DNA of 54,711 nucleotides, taken from contig JAJRQO010000010.1 in NCBI GenBank assembly GCA_024280215.1, positions 1-54,711 of the forward strand, read 5' to 3'. The DNA is from Candidatus Zixiibacteriota bacterium (GTDB lineage Bacteria > Zixibacteria > MSB-5A5 > GN15 > FEB-12). Of this stretch, positions 42,074 to 54,700 are shown one piece after another (position 1 is the stretch's first letter; each line of letters begins with the position of its first letter). The notes beneath the pieces were generated by a model, which was given only the letters and a program-made list of their open reading frames with translations, ran no database searches and was not told where the DNA came from. Position numbers and translations under genes: made by a program.

Positions 42074-44515
42074 TTAGTTACATGACGCAGGAGCAGGTCC
42101 ACTTTGGAACATATAATCAACCAATAGAACCAAGTCAGCAATATCTATAAGTGGAACACCTGTTGAACCGTCGATATTAGCTTCCTCTTCACAGGTAGGT
42201 GCTGGTCCACCTTGGAACATAAAGGCTACAAGTCCAACCAAATCAGAGATGTCAATTTGATCGAGTGGGTCATCATTAAAGTTACCACGAAAACCGATAC
42301 AACATCCACCAACATTAATAATACCTGGAACATATCCCGCAGGGAAATAATCACCATATATCGACCGAACATAAGAGGTCTTTCCATTAAATGTCGTCGT
42401 GTCAAGAGTCATCAACCCAGTAGAACCATTATTACCAACAGTCAGATGAAGCTTTAGTACCACACCTGTGTCAGCTTGTAAATATGTTGAACCGACAGAA
42501 GTATTCGTTTTTAAGAAAACAGAAATCCGCTTATTCCAAGCGTCAAAGGCGTTCATAGTTACTGTTTCAAAGTAATCAGAACGAGTTCCTTCGACAGAAA
42601 TAGAATCAAAATCTACATCTAAAGTATTGGCATATGAAAATACATATTGCATTTCCATAATTTGAGACGTGTTATGTAAATAAATTGGAATCACAACTTC
42701 ACTATTAAATGGAGCATCAACTGAATCACCCAAGATAGAATCTTGTCTGACCCAAACATATCTTTTAAGATGTTCTTCACCCGGACCCAAAGGATTGTTT
42801 TCATCAATAATTAAAGAAACATTATAAATCCCTGGATCGTTATAGACATACTGTGGATTTTGGTCAGTTGAAACATCACCAGTCCCAAAAGTCCAGTCCC
42901 ATCCGATTGGAGAGTTAGGAGAAAGGTCAGTAAAGTTGACTGTTAATGGTGCGACACCTTCGGTGATATCAGATGTAAATTTAGCATTTGCTAAATCAAT
43001 TAAAGCAGCTAAAGCATCTATACGTCCTGAGCCTAAATTACCTTGATAAAGAGGATTGGCAGTATATAAAGCAAGTGAGTCAGCAGTTGCTAAAATAATA
43101 GAATCAACTTGAGCACCTGAGAGTGACGGCATTTGAGAACGAATAAGAAGCGATAAACCAGCAACCATAGGTGCCGCCATAGATGTACCACCAATAGTTG
43201 CGGTACCAGGAGTATATGAGAAAGAGTATGTCGAAAGAATATCAGAGCCAGGAGCAGCTACATCAACCCAGTTTCCCCAGTTAGAAAAACTTGATTTATT
43301 ATCAGAGCTTGGTCCAGTAGAAGCAACCGAAATCACAGCAGCAATCGCATCAATAGCATCAGAGTCATTGGCGTCACTATTACCGGCAGCGTGAGTAAAA
43401 GTAACCCCAGCAGCGACGGCATTATTAGCAGCAGCAGCTGAAGTAGAACCACCACCCCAACTTGCGTTAATAACATGAACACCCATTTGAACGGCATAAT
43501 TTATCGCAGCAGCGGCATCATTAGAGTTCACATAACCAGATTCGAATCCATTATCTGGATTGACAGCAGATGCCCCCATGCGGGTACATATTATTCGTAC
43601 TCCTCTACGTGATCTATGACCACCATACCAACCACCAGCCGCACCAGTAACATCAATACCATTATTATTCATAGCAGCGGCAATACCAGCGACATGGGTT
43701 CCATGTCCATTAAAGTCAGATGGGTCATTATCACGAGTGCCAGCATCTTCACCTGGCCATATCGTCAAACTAAGACCAGAGAAAAAATCATAACCGATGA
43801 CATCATCAATCAAACCATTACCGTCATCATCGATACCATTAAAATCATCTTCATCAAAAACAACACCATCACCATCAAGATCTTCACCTGGATTAACCCA
43901 GATATTTCCGATAAGATCTTGGTGCTTATATAAAATACCAGTATCAATAAGAGCAAATTTTATAGAGTCAGAACCAGTTTCATAATCCCATGCAGAATAA
44001 AAATTAGGATCAGGTCCAGGAGAACTCATCGCCCACTGGTTTGCCCAAAGAGGATCGTTCGGTACTGCTCTTACAGGCGTCGCCCATACTTCTTCAGCCA
44101 TACGAAGGTTTGGATTTTGTGAGAGTTCATTAATAACTTGTTGAATATCGACCTTTTTAGAAAAAGAAAGTTCATAGTAGCGTGTCAAATCAATCATACC
44201 AGAATTTGTGGCAGGTTTGCTTTTTTCCATTGGAAAAATTTTCTTTGCATCTACAACGCCATATTTACTCAACAAAATATCTAAGTCTGGCAAATTAAAG
44301 GAAACTGAGCCTAAGCCTCGTTGCATTTTGTTACTTACTTCTAAATCGACATTATCTTCAAATTGAATTGTTATAATATTATCTATAACAAATGGTTCTG
44401 GCTTATTTTGATTAAGGCCAGGATAATTGATGGCAAAACTGGTTGAGACAAAAATCAGCAAAAACAGCATCGCCAAAAGAGGGGTGAAAGTTAATTTAGC
44501 TCTTTGGTTCATCAT
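42074..44515 (-). CDS. Secreted subtilisin-like (S8) protease with PKD and dockerin-like modules
   Basis: 813 residues. After a signal peptide (LTFTPLLAMLFLLIFVSTSFA) comes a pro-region (to about 155), then the S8 core: Asp in KFALIDTGILY, His in FNGHGTHVAGIAAA, oxyanion Asn in HAAGNSD and Ser in GGTSMAAPMVAGLS. An Asp-rich loop between Asp and His (NPGEDLDGDGVVFDEDD) probably binds calcium. A PKD domain with VNFTDLSPNSPIGWDWTFG follows, then a cohesin-like or beta-sandwich region (about 600-735). The tail holds CC-IGFRGN and two EF-hand-like repeats ending QSGPAPASCN. Likely extracellular peptide degradation or processing of its giant neighbours. Confidence 0.93.
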   Translation of the reverse strand: MMNQRAKLTFTPLLAMLFLLIFVSTSFAINYPGLNQNKPEPFVIDNIITIQFEDNVDLEVSNKMQRGLGSVSFNLPDLDILLSKYGVVDAKKIFPMEKSKPATNSGMIDLTRYYELSFSKKVDIQQVINELSQNPNLRMAEEVWATPVRAVPNDPLWANQWAMSSPGPDPNFYSAWDYETGSDSIKFALIDTGILYKHQDLIGNIWVNPGEDLDGDGVVFDEDDFNGIDDDGNGLIDDVIGYDFFSGLSLTIWPGEDAGTRDNDPSDFNGHGTHVAGIAAAMNNNGIDVTGAAGGWYGGHRSRRGVRIICTRMGASAVNPDNGFESGYVNSNDAAAAINYAVQMGVHVINASWGGGSTSAAAANNAVAAGVTFTHAAGNSDANDSDAIDAIAAVISVASTGPSSDNKSSFSNWGNWVDVAAPGSDILSTYSFSYTPGTATIGGTSMAAPMVAGLSLLIRSQMPSLSGAQVDSIILATADSLALYTANPLYQGNLGSGRIDALAALIDLANAKFTSDITEGVAPLTVNFTDLSPNSPIGWDWTFGTGDVSTDQNPQYVYNDPGIYNVSLIIDENNPLGPGEEHLKRYVWVRQDSILGDSVDAPFNSEVVIPIYLHNTSQIMEMQYVFSYANTLDVDFDSISVEGTRSDYFETVTMNAFDAWNKRISVFLKTNTSVGSTYLQADTGVVLKLHLTVGNNGSTGLMTLDTTTFNGKTSYVRSIYGDYFPAGYVPGIINVGGCCIGFRGNFNDDPLDQIDISDLVGLVAFMFQGGPAPTCEEEANIDGSTGVPLIDIADLVLLVDYMFQSGPAPASCN

Positions 44516-44837
44516 TTAACTCCATATTATATTAAAATATATTATTATCCATTGTCTATATAAACAATTATCATGCCAAAGTTTACAATAGCCAAGATGT
44601 TGCTCTAAAGCTATTTAAGAGTATCATTCTTGTGCCACAAGTGCTGAATATGTTGCAATGCTTTGTCAATTTTCTGAAACTAAATATCGTAAGTACTGTA
44701 GACGGTTATTTTCATAACACAATAGAATATAACGGATAAGAGGTATAATTCCAAACAAAAAAACAGCCCGCTAAAATCTGCGGGCTGTTTATCTATAGTT
44801 AGATTAAAAATCTACTATGTAATAAATAATACCAATA
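44516..44837. other. Intergenic region between two dockerin-like protein genes
   Basis: About 320 bases with a terminator at the right and, presumably, the S8 gene promoter at the left. No other structure was recognised. Confidence 0.6.
44755..44790 (-). terminator. Intrinsic terminator of the Asp-box protein gene
   Basis: AAACAGCCCGC-taaaatct-GCGGGCTGTTT, 11-bp arms; the minus-strand reading continues TTTTTGTTTG. Confidence 0.92.
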
Positions 44838-47800
44838 TTACGGACAAGCTACAGGAGCTGCGCCACCTTGGAACATAAAGGCAACAAGAGCTACTAAATC
44901 AGCAATATCGATAGGAATAGCACCACCAGAACCGTCGATGTCAGCTTCTTCTAAACAAGCAGGAGCTGCGCCACCTTGGAACATAAATGATACAAGATAA
45001 ACTAAATCACCAATATCAACAGAACCAGGGAAAGTACCATCATCTGGACCACCGTCAACATTACCGCGGTCAGCGATACAACAACCACCACTACCGAAGA
45101 AATTAGCAGCAGCAAATGCGGCAGCATCGTCAGCAGCTGTTTCGATATCTGTAGAAGTACCAGATTGAACAGTTACAAAAGATACATAATATTCAACTGT
45201 ATCAGTAGCACCAAGGCTTAAGCCTGGGTTGTAACACATAACCATGTGTTGATCTTCAACAGTAGCATCGATTGTATAACCAGATGCGTCCATATTAGTC
45301 CAAAGTTCGCCGGCAATAAAGTTACCGTTAGGGAAGACAAATGAATCATTACGTGCTGTATAAGCAGAGTAAGGAATATTAGAGTCTTCAGTTCCATTAA
45401 GGAATGATTTCAAGAATGCCATACCACCAAAACGAGTGTTTTGGTCGACACAGTCAGTTCCCTGAGGATTGATAGTACCGTTATCAAGAGTATCATCTTG
45501 ATCAAATTCAGCACCAATTTGATAAATCAAATTACGTGTTGCATCAAATGCAGCAGAGTTCCATGCACCAGAATCAGAAGGGATATCCCAATCAACCGCA
45601 TCACCAATTCTTACGCCAGCATGAGCAGCACCATCATGAGACCAAACTTTAAGTTTTTTGATCACATAGTTAGCACCAGAAGCAGTAGGAGCATAATAAG
45701 TTTGTTCGAATGCGATAGTAGAATCAGGAGTTACAAATGTACCAGTAGAATACCAGTTATAAGCAACTTCTGAACCTTCAGATTTACCACCAGTAGGTCT
45801 GAAACCATTTGGTGACAACCAAGAGTCGTCAAAGATAGAACCAGAAAGTGTAGTATCAACACCAGAGATTTGTAAAACAACTGGAGAGCCGTCATACAAA
45901 TATACAGTAGCTGTAGTATCACAATCAGCACCATTGTTAACGAAGTCTAAGTTAAGTCTATTATCACCAGAATTACCATAGTTACCAGCATTGTTAACTG
46001 CTAATGATAAGTAACCTGAAACAGTGTCAACTTCTTCACCAACTAATGTATCAACAACTAAAAGTAATACAGAAAGTGTATCAGGATTAGAAGGAGCGTT
46101 AGAAGTAAAGATTACACGACCAACTAAACCAGCTTCAGTTGTTTGAACACCAGCATTGTTTAAGTGGAGAGTACCAACTTCAACGTTTGAAAGACCAGAA
46201 GGAACTGCACCAGATAAACCAGAGACAGCTAACCAACCAGCAGTACCATTATCTTCTTCAATAGTAGTAGAGAATGATAAGGCAACGTTACCGTTGTTTT
46301 CAACAGTTAAGTCAAGAGGTAATTCAATACCAGGTTTTGTCCATACAGGAGCATTGATATTGTTTGGAGAATAACTTAGTTGTGGATTTGGAATTGGTTC
46401 AACACAAGCAAGACGGAACCAGTTCATATTCGACAACTGCCAAGTACCTTCATTTTGAACGATACCACCAGCATCGCGATCATGAACATATTGGATATCA
46501 AGATAAGTAGCACCAGCGTATGAACCAGAAGGATCAACAACTACAGCGCCAGACCAATCTTCACCAGCAACATCAGTACGACCATAACGAGTCATAGATG
46601 CCCAGTTATCAGATTCACAATCACCAAGACCACCATTAGGGTCACAACCAGGTGTACGTGAGTTTGTTAAGTTACGAGGAGCATCCCAAGTAGTACCACC
46701 ATCAGAAGAGATAGCAATATAAAGTTCACCATTAGCTGAACCAGAGTATTCAGATGAAGCACGTGCAGCACAATCATCAGTAATACCGTTAGCTAAATCT
46801 TGGAATTGAACCCACATAACGTAGATTTTACCATCACACTCAGAAATTTGCATTTTTGAGATGAAGATATTCCATGCACCAGGACCACAATCAAATGTAT
46901 TGTCACCATTTGGAAGTGAAGTTGCCCATTCAGCATTAGCAACTGTACGGATGAAAGGAACATTTTCAGAATAATGGAATAGACGACATTGACTATCTAA
47001 GAAAGTATTAGCAATATCAGCAGCCCAAGGTACAGCAGACCATACAACGTGAGCGTTATCAGCAGCATCAAGTGTTACTGATAAATCAGTATATGCACGG
47101 TATCCAGCTACACCATATTGGTATTTAGTTGCATTAACTCTTGGGTTCCAAGTAACACCTTGGTCATCAGAAGTTTGCATATAAATATCATTATCCCACT
47201 GTACAGAGAATGGTGATGTATCGGAACATGTATCACATGTTGCGTTCATTGTACCATCAGTGAATGCAGGATCATATGCTAAGTTGGCTGTCCAAGCAAT
47301 AGCAATTTTATCAGAAGTTTTACTTGCAACGATATCATGAGAGAGATCGTATACAGTATCAACTATACGTGGAGGGTAATCCCAAACGCCAGTTTGGTTT
47401 GCGCCAACTTTACGGAAGTAATAGTTAGACTGAGGATCACCAGCACCAGCAGAAGAAACCTGAGCAATAACGTGAGTTACTGTATCAGTACCTTCTTGAT
47501 AAGCAAATTTAGGCCAAATAACAGCATGTGCAACTTCACCAAATCCAGCTGTTGAATCAGGGACACGAGCACTGTTAGACCAGAAAGCAAAACCAGGTGC
47601 AAAGTCATAATACATGTGTGCTTGGTTTCCAGCACCTTGATCATTATGTCCACCGATGATTGCTCTTGCATCACCAGTAGATTGTACGTTTACATAACCA
47701 GCATATTCATCTGTAGGTTGTACATCAGAAACACTACCAACAAGACCGAGATCGGAATTGAAATGGTTGTATGCGTAGTTACGTTCTGCCAAAGCAGCAT

Positions 47801-48170
47801 CTGGAAGTTTCATCCAACTAAAGTGGACTACTGCAGCACCAACGGTAGTGGCGCCAGGGTTATTTCCCCAATCGATCATACGACCGATAGTACCATTATG
47901 CTGATAATCATACCAAGTGTTACCAATAGTAACACCAGGTGATACAGCAGAGGCACTTCTTGAAAAAGTAGATTTACCAAGTGAGGTTGTGCTACCTGAA
48001 GCATCCTGACGAATAGTTTCGTCTGGATAAGAATAAATAAGAGATTTATTAATTCTTGGGTCAATAGAACGTTTTAGTTCTACTGGGCTTTTGGCAGCAA
48101 ATGCTGTCATTGCCATAAAGGCAACTAACAGGAAGGAGAGGGTAAAAATAGTTGAAAATCTCCTTAGCAT
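44838..48170 (-). CDS. Secreted Asp-box (sialidase/BNR-like) protein with dockerin-like tail
   Basis: 1110 residues with a signal peptide (FSTIFTLSFLLVAFMAMTAFA) and a strong AAAGGAG site. A large beta-propeller-like region (about 80-590) contains two clear Asp-boxes, SDDQGVTW and SSDGGTTW, the turn motif of sialidase-type propellers. An Ig-like segment (about 600-720: LDLTVENNGNVALSF) and a further beta domain (about 735-1030) follow. The tail has GGCCIADRGNVDGGPDDG and two EF-hand-like repeats with DIGDLVYLVSFMFQGGAAP and DIADLVALVAFMFQGGAAP, ending in VACP. No sialidase arginine triad was identified, so binding or structural function is as likely as catalysis. Confidence 0.85.
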   Translation of the reverse strand: MLRRFSTIFTLSFLLVAFMAMTAFAAKSPVELKRSIDPRINKSLIYSYPDETIRQDASGSTTSLGKSTFSRSASAVSPGVTIGNTWYDYQHNGTIGRMIDWGNNPGATTVGAAVVHFSWMKLPDAALAERNYAYNHFNSDLGLVGSVSDVQPTDEYAGYVNVQSTGDARAIIGGHNDQGAGNQAHMYYDFAPGFAFWSNSARVPDSTAGFGEVAHAVIWPKFAYQEGTDTVTHVIAQVSSAGAGDPQSNYYFRKVGANQTGVWDYPPRIVDTVYDLSHDIVASKTSDKIAIAWTANLAYDPAFTDGTMNATCDTCSDTSPFSVQWDNDIYMQTSDDQGVTWNPRVNATKYQYGVAGYRAYTDLSVTLDAADNAHVVWSAVPWAADIANTFLDSQCRLFHYSENVPFIRTVANAEWATSLPNGDNTFDCGPGAWNIFISKMQISECDGKIYVMWVQFQDLANGITDDCAARASSEYSGSANGELYIAISSDGGTTWDAPRNLTNSRTPGCDPNGGLGDCESDNWASMTRYGRTDVAGEDWSGAVVVDPSGSYAGATYLDIQYVHDRDAGGIVQNEGTWQLSNMNWFRLACVEPIPNPQLSYSPNNINAPVWTKPGIELPLDLTVENNGNVALSFSTTIEEDNGTAGWLAVSGLSGAVPSGLSNVEVGTLHLNNAGVQTTEAGLVGRVIFTSNAPSNPDTLSVLLLVVDTLVGEEVDTVSGYLSLAVNNAGNYGNSGDNRLNLDFVNNGADCDTTATVYLYDGSPVVLQISGVDTTLSGSIFDDSWLSPNGFRPTGGKSEGSEVAYNWYSTGTFVTPDSTIAFEQTYYAPTASGANYVIKKLKVWSHDGAAHAGVRIGDAVDWDIPSDSGAWNSAAFDATRNLIYQIGAEFDQDDTLDNGTINPQGTDCVDQNTRFGGMAFLKSFLNGTEDSNIPYSAYTARNDSFVFPNGNFIAGELWTNMDASGYTIDATVEDQHMVMCYNPGLSLGATDTVEYYVSFVTVQSGTSTDIETAADDAAAFAAANFFGSGGCCIADRGNVDGGPDDGTFPGSVDIGDLVYLVSFMFQGGAAPACLEEADIDGSGGAIPIDIADLVALVAFMFQGGAAPVACP

Positions 48171-48705
48171 TATCGCTCCTTTCGAGAGTTTTCATAGTTC
48201 CCAACTTATTTCATCCTATGCGAAATAAGAAAGTACGAATTAGAATCAGAAAATAAATAAATTTTTATAAAGATTATCATCCAACAATCTTTATGAAAAA
48301 TTTTACTCTTTGTGTTACACCTAATTTCTTAAAACAAAGAACATCACCATGCTACAATGTTTAATTGTTTCTTTAAGGAAACTTCGTCCGTTTGAACATT
48401 TTCCGAATAAGAATTTTTTCGCTCCAAAGAACCCATTACTTATTTCTTATTCGCGTTTTATATAAATTATTATTCATTAAATGTTCTCTTGCGAGAAAAA
48501 AACGTAAGACACACAGCTAACAAAAACCCTGGTCCAAGAGGGCTGTATTTAAAAATACTTTTTTTTAGATAAATGTCAAGAGATTTTGGATTTTAAATTA
48601 AGGAGATATTAAACAAATAACCAATGCGAAACATATTAAAAAAAGCCGCTGTTTTTAGCGGCTTTTTAATGTTTTTTTCAAATTATTTAGTTCAAATTAT
48701 CGCAA
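48171..48705. other. Long intergenic region upstream of the Asp-box protein gene
   Basis: About 535 bases. It contains a terminator at the right end and a 10-bp inverted repeat CGAATAAGAA (48404-48413) / TTCTTATTCG (48444-48453), with a related GCGAAATAAGAA at about 48218. No reading frame of quality. The remainder probably forms the promoter and long 5' leader of the Asp-box gene. Confidence 0.6.
48638..48667 (-). terminator. Intrinsic terminator of the giant Ig-repeat gene
   Basis: AAAAAGCCGCT-gttttt-AGCGGCTTTTT, 11-bp perfect arms, 39 bases from the stop codon. Confidence 0.92.
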
Positions 48706-51700
48706 TTATTGCGGCGGACGAGGTCCCGCTTTATACATATAATTCACAAGGTATGCGATATCGGCTACATTGATAGTTCCACTAAGGTCAATATCACCCG
48801 CTGTTTCAGGATATGGAGAAATTCCTGAACGGAAGAGATAGTTTACGATGTAGACAATATCATTCATCGTATACTTGCTATCATCATCTAAATCACCTCG
48901 CATGAAAGAACTAATGCGTATATTTGTTGTAATTGTATCAGCAAGTAGAAGAGGGTCTGTCACGATAAACGTAACAGGCGTCACCGTACCTAACTGAGTA
49001 ACATCGGGATTCACAGAGTATGTCGCCTGTCCAATACCTGCGTCTGCAAAGACGGCATTGAACATAACTGGGTTTGCAGTAATAACAACCAACTGTGCTT
49101 CAGGGTCAGTTGCTGAGACCACAATATTCAATCCAATTCCGACAAAAACATCAGTAGTATCTGCCAGAACAGTTGTAAACAGTGGTGCCTGATTACCCGC
49201 ATCAGTCACATTGATTTCAACTATTGTTGTATCAGCAGCACCAAGAAGATCCTCAGCGATAATATTCACGAAGTATTGACCTGCCTGAGTAAAGTCAGGT
49301 GTAAATGATAACGTATGAAGATTAGTCACACCAGAAAAGGTCGCATTGAGTGGAAGTCCTTCAGCCCTGAAATTGACAACATCACCACCTTCTGGGTCGA
49401 GAACCGCAACCTGGAAGCTCAAGTTTTGACCTTCGTTAACAGTAAATGGTCCGGCACCATCTGGGAATATCATCTCAGGTGGGAAGTTTTTATCTGCTAC
49501 ACGTATAGTAATAACACGGGATAAGACACATAAAGTTGGGTCAAATTCATCACATATATCAAAACGAAGATTATAGAATGTTGCTACAGGAAAATCACCC
49601 TGAGTATGATCAGGTACAAAAGTCAAAATTCCAACACCATTTCCAGAGTCTACAAATGTCATATTTGTTGCCAATGTATCTTGACCATCCAAGAAACCTC
49701 TAATTGTAGGGATAGTACCATCAAAGTCTTGAGTAAGGATAGAAAATTGTACTGTTTCACCTTCAGAATAAGTACTATCTCCAGTATAACTGATAAAGAA
49801 AATCGGCACACGGTTTGTATCTATGACAGTCAACTGCATCATCTGAGAGTCAACAAGCAATGGATCGACAAAATCGGTCGCATAAATCATGATATCATGA
49901 ACCCCCGCATCTAAATCGGTTGGTGTCCATGTAAAGAATCCAGTTCCGTCACCGTTGTCAGTCATTACCGCACCTGCTGGTGTAGCGGCTGAAATAATCG
50001 GGAAATCACCATCAGGGTCTGATGATGTCACGGTAAAGTTGACATCGATTAACTCAGTAGTAAATGTATCAGCAACAAAGTTTAAAACAGGCATTTGATT
50101 TCCCGCATCAGTAACAGTAAATGTCACTGTAATAGTGGTCGTTAAAATACCATCTGTTACAATAATATCAACATCAAATAAACCAGATTGAGTAAAGTCG
50201 GGAGCAAAGAAATATGCTGCGACACCATTGCCAGAATCTACCAAAGCAAAGTTGGCAGGGACCGTCAAGGTATCAGCATAAATAACGATTGGTAGTGTAT
50301 CAGGATCAAAGGCAGTAATTACACCCTCTAAGAGATTACCTTCAAGAATAATTGGAGCAGGGATAGAATCAAAGAGCGGAGCTTGTTCCCCAGCTTCATA
50401 AATCTGAATAATGACAATTTCTTTATCAATATCAAATCCATCATCAGCAACAATAGCAACCTGTGCCAGCCCCGATTGAATAAAGTTCGGTGTAAATGTA
50501 AACGTTCCAGTACCATCACCATTATCAACAAATGCAGAGTTAAGTGGTGCATTCTCAGCACGCAACGCTGGAGCAAGACCGTCTGGGTCAGTTGCCGAAA
50601 CCAAGACAGTTAGCAAAGTACCTTCGGTCACAACTTGCGGACCAATTGCATTCAGTACTGGTGGAATATTATCAGGAACTACTGTAATGGTAATAATCTC
50701 AAAGACTGAGTCAACACCATCGGTAGCATAAAATGTTATATCATACAAACCAGCTTGTCCAAATGATGGAATCCAGTTAAACGATGCAGTTCCGTCACCA
50801 TTATCAGTATATATTGCACCTGTCGGTAAAGCTGTTGTAGTTAAGACAGGATTGGTACCATCAGCATCTGAAGCTGTTACCAAGAAAGTAAGCAATTTAG
50901 TTTCAAGCACTGATTTTGCCCCAATTGAGTCTAAGACAGGCACTTGATTTATATTTCCAACAGTAATCGTCACAAGTTCAGAATCAGAAGCAACACCGTC
51001 TGAGGCATAGAACATGACATTATGAATACCTCCCTGAGCAAATGAAGGAGTCCAATCAAACGATGCAGTACCATCAAGATTGTCAACAAATACTGCTCCA
51101 CCAGGAAGCGTCGATGTTGTCAAAGTTGGAATTGTACCGTCAGCATCGGTTGCTGTAACAACTAAGTTGAAAAGAACATTTTCAGTCGCTACCTGAGCAC
51201 CAATCGCAGTAAGAACAGGAGTCTGGTTACCAGCTTCTGTAACTGTTATCGTGACAAGTTCCGAATCAGTCGCAAGACCATCGGTCGTGTAGAAAGTAAT
51301 TGGATACGCACCTACATCGGTAAATGTTGGTGTCCAATCAAACGTCGCAGTTCCGTCACCATTATCTGTAAAGAGAGCACCTACTGGGAGAGGAAGAGAA
51401 GTTGAAAATGTAGGCACGTTATCCAAATCGGTAGCAGAAATATTTAAAAGTAATTGAGAGCCTTCAGCAATTGTCTGGTCGCCAATAAGAGCAAGTACAG
51501 GAAGTTGGTTGCCAGACTCAGAGACAGTTATAACAACTATTTCAGAATCAGAACCGACCCCGTCACCCGCAAAGAAAGTAACATTGTACACACCAGCATC
51601 AGTAAATGTTGGTGTCCAATCAAATGAAGCGGTTCCATCAAGATTGTCTGTTAAGACAGCACCAATTGGAAGTGAAGTAGCCGTGAAACTTGGAATAGTT

Positions 51701-54700
51701 CCATCTAAATCTGTTGCGGACATATTAAAGAGTAGTTGAACATTTTCAGCAACAGCCTGTGCCCCAATTGCAGCAAGAACAGGAAGTTGGTTCCCAGCAT
51801 CGTTTACCGTTATAGTTACGATTTCAGTAATAGGACCAGAACCATCATTGGTACCAAAGGTGACGTTGTACACGCCCGCATCGGTAAATGTAGGTGTCCA
51901 GTCAAATGTTCCTGTACCATCACCATTGTCAACAAACGTAGCAGTGCCTGGAAGAGGTGATGCGGTCACTATAGGGAAAGTACCATCTGGGTCTGTCGCA
52001 GTAATTGTGAAAAGCAGTTGAATGCCTTCATTGACTGCTTGAGGACCTATTGGATTTAAAATCGGAAGTTGGTTCCCCGCTTCATTGACAGTAATCGAAA
52101 CGATTTCAGAATCAGAAGCGACACCATCGCCCGCAAAGAACGTAATATTATAAATTCCTGCTTGATTAAATGCAGGTGTCCAATCAAATGATGCAGTACC
52201 ATCGAGGTTGTCAGTTAAAACCGCACCCGCTGGTAATGCAGAAGTTGTGAAACTTGGAATAGTCGCATCATTATCAGTTGCCGATATAGCAAATGATAAC
52301 AAGTTACCCTCGGTGATTGCTCTTGGTCCGATAGCAGCAAGCACAGGAATCTGGTTACCAGCATCGTTAATTGTTATTGTTACTATTTCACTGGCGGTCA
52401 AAAGACCATCAGTAGTTGTAAAGGTAACAGTATAGATTCCAGCATCAGTAAATGATGGTGTCCAATCAAAGGTCGCAGTCCCATCAAGGTTGTCAGTAAA
52501 GACAGCACCAACAGGAAGACCAATAACTGAGAAGTTTGGAATGGTAGCATCTGGATCGGTTGCTGAAATATTAAAGAGGAGTTGTGTTGTTTCAGAACCA
52601 ACTTGCGCACCAATAGCAGCAAGAACAGGAGCCTGGTTACCTGCTTCTGTTACTGTCACAACAACTATTTCAGAATCAGAGGCGACACCATCGTTCGCAA
52701 AGAAAGTAACATTGTACACACCAGCATCAGTAAATGTTGGTGTCCAATCAAATGAAGCGGTTCCATCAAGATTGTCTGTAAGCACAGCACCAACTGGTAA
52801 GCCAGTAGCAGTAAAGCTTGGCGTGGTTCCATCTAAATCAGTAGCTGACATATTAATGAGTAGTTGTACATTTTCAGTTGTTCCCTGAGCACCTATTAAG
52901 GCAAGCACAGGAGTTTGGTTGCCAGCATCGGTTACTGTGACAACAACAATTTCAGAGTCAGAGGCGACACCGTCATTTGCGAAGAAGGTTACATTGTAAA
53001 TCCCTACATCGGTAAATGTTGGTGTCCAATCAAACGTTCCAGTACCATCAAGGTTGTCGGTAAAGACAGCTCCAACAGGAAGTCCTGTTGCGGTAAAACT
53101 CGGGGTAGTAGCATCTGGGTCAGTTGCTGAAATACCAAAAAGAAGTTGTGAACCTTCGACTATACCCTGCGCACCAATTACGGCAAGTACAGGAGTCTGG
53201 TTACCTGCTTCTGTGACAGTCACAACAACTATTTCAGAATCAGAGGCGACACCATCGTTCGCAAAGAAAGTAACATTGTACACTCCCGCATCAGTAAATG
53301 ATGGTGTCCAATCAAAGGTTGCTGTTCCATCAAGATTGTCTGTTAAGACAGCACCGACAGGTAAACCTAAAGATGTAAAGCTTGGTATTGTAGCATCTAA
53401 ATCTGAGGCGGATATGTTAAAGAGTAGTTGAATATTTTCAGTTGTACCTTGTGGTCCAATTGCAGCAAGCACAGGAGTTTGATTACCTGCTTCGTTGATT
53501 GTAATTGTGACAATTTCATTATCTGTCAAAGCACCATCAGTCGCTATAAAGGTAACGTTGTACACACCAGCATCAGTAAATGATGGAGTCCAATCAAATG
53601 TCGCCGTTCCATCAAGGTTGTCAGTGAAGACAGCACCAACAGGAAGACCAGTCGCTGAGAAGTTTGGAATAGTTCCATCTAAATCAGAGGCGGACATATT
53701 AAATAAAAGTTGTACGTTTTCTGTTTGTGCCTGCGCACCAATTGCCGCAAGGACAGGAGCTTGGTTACCGGCATCAGTTACAGTAATAACAACAATCTCG
53801 TTATCTGTCAAGAGACCATCGGTAGTTGTAAATGTAACGTTGTAAACTCCAACATCAGTAAATGTTGGCGTCCAGTCAAATGTACCAGTACCGTCAAGGT
53901 TGTCAGTGAAGACAGCACCAACAGGAAGACCAGTCGCGGAGAAATTTGGAATTGTTCCATCTGGATCTATTGCCGAAACATTGAATAGAAGTTGTGTTCC
54001 TTCGATAATTCCTTGAGGACCGATTGCAGCAAGCACAGGAGCTTGGTTACCTGCTTCGGTAACGGTAATAGTTACGATTTCATTATCTGTAAGTAAGCCA
54101 TCAGTCGTAGTGAATGTAACGTTGTACACACCAGCATCGGTAAAGCTTGGAGTCCAATCAAAAGTACCAGTTCCGTCAAGGTTGTCAGTAAAGACAGCAC
54201 CAACAGGAAGACCAGTCGCTGAGAAGTTTGGAATAGTTCCATCTAAATCAGATGCCGAAACATTAAATAAGAGTTGTACATTTTCAGTAGTAGCTTGAGC
54301 ACCAATAAGAGCTAAGACTGGAGCTTGGTTACCAGCTTCGTTGATAGTAATCGCAACGATTTCATTATCAGTTAATAGACCATCGGTGGTAGTGAATGTT
54401 ACATTGTACACACCAGCATCAGTAAATGATGGAGTCCAATCAAAGGTTCCAGTTCCATCAAGGTTGTCAGTAAAGACAGCACCAACAGGAAGACCAGTCG
54501 CTGAGAAGTTTGGAATTGTTCCATCAACATCAGAAGCGGATATATTAAACAACAATTGAATATTTTCAGTTTGTGATTGTGGTCCTATAACAGCAAGAAC
54601 AGGAGCTTGGTTACCTGCATCATTAATAGTAACAACGACGATTTCATTATCTGTCAATGCACCATCAGGTGTCGTAAATGTAACGTTGTAAATTCCAGCA

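Noticed and set aside
51232-54615. Regular direct repeats as a CRISPR array
   Set aside because: The unit is 282 bases, fully coding and without unique spacers.
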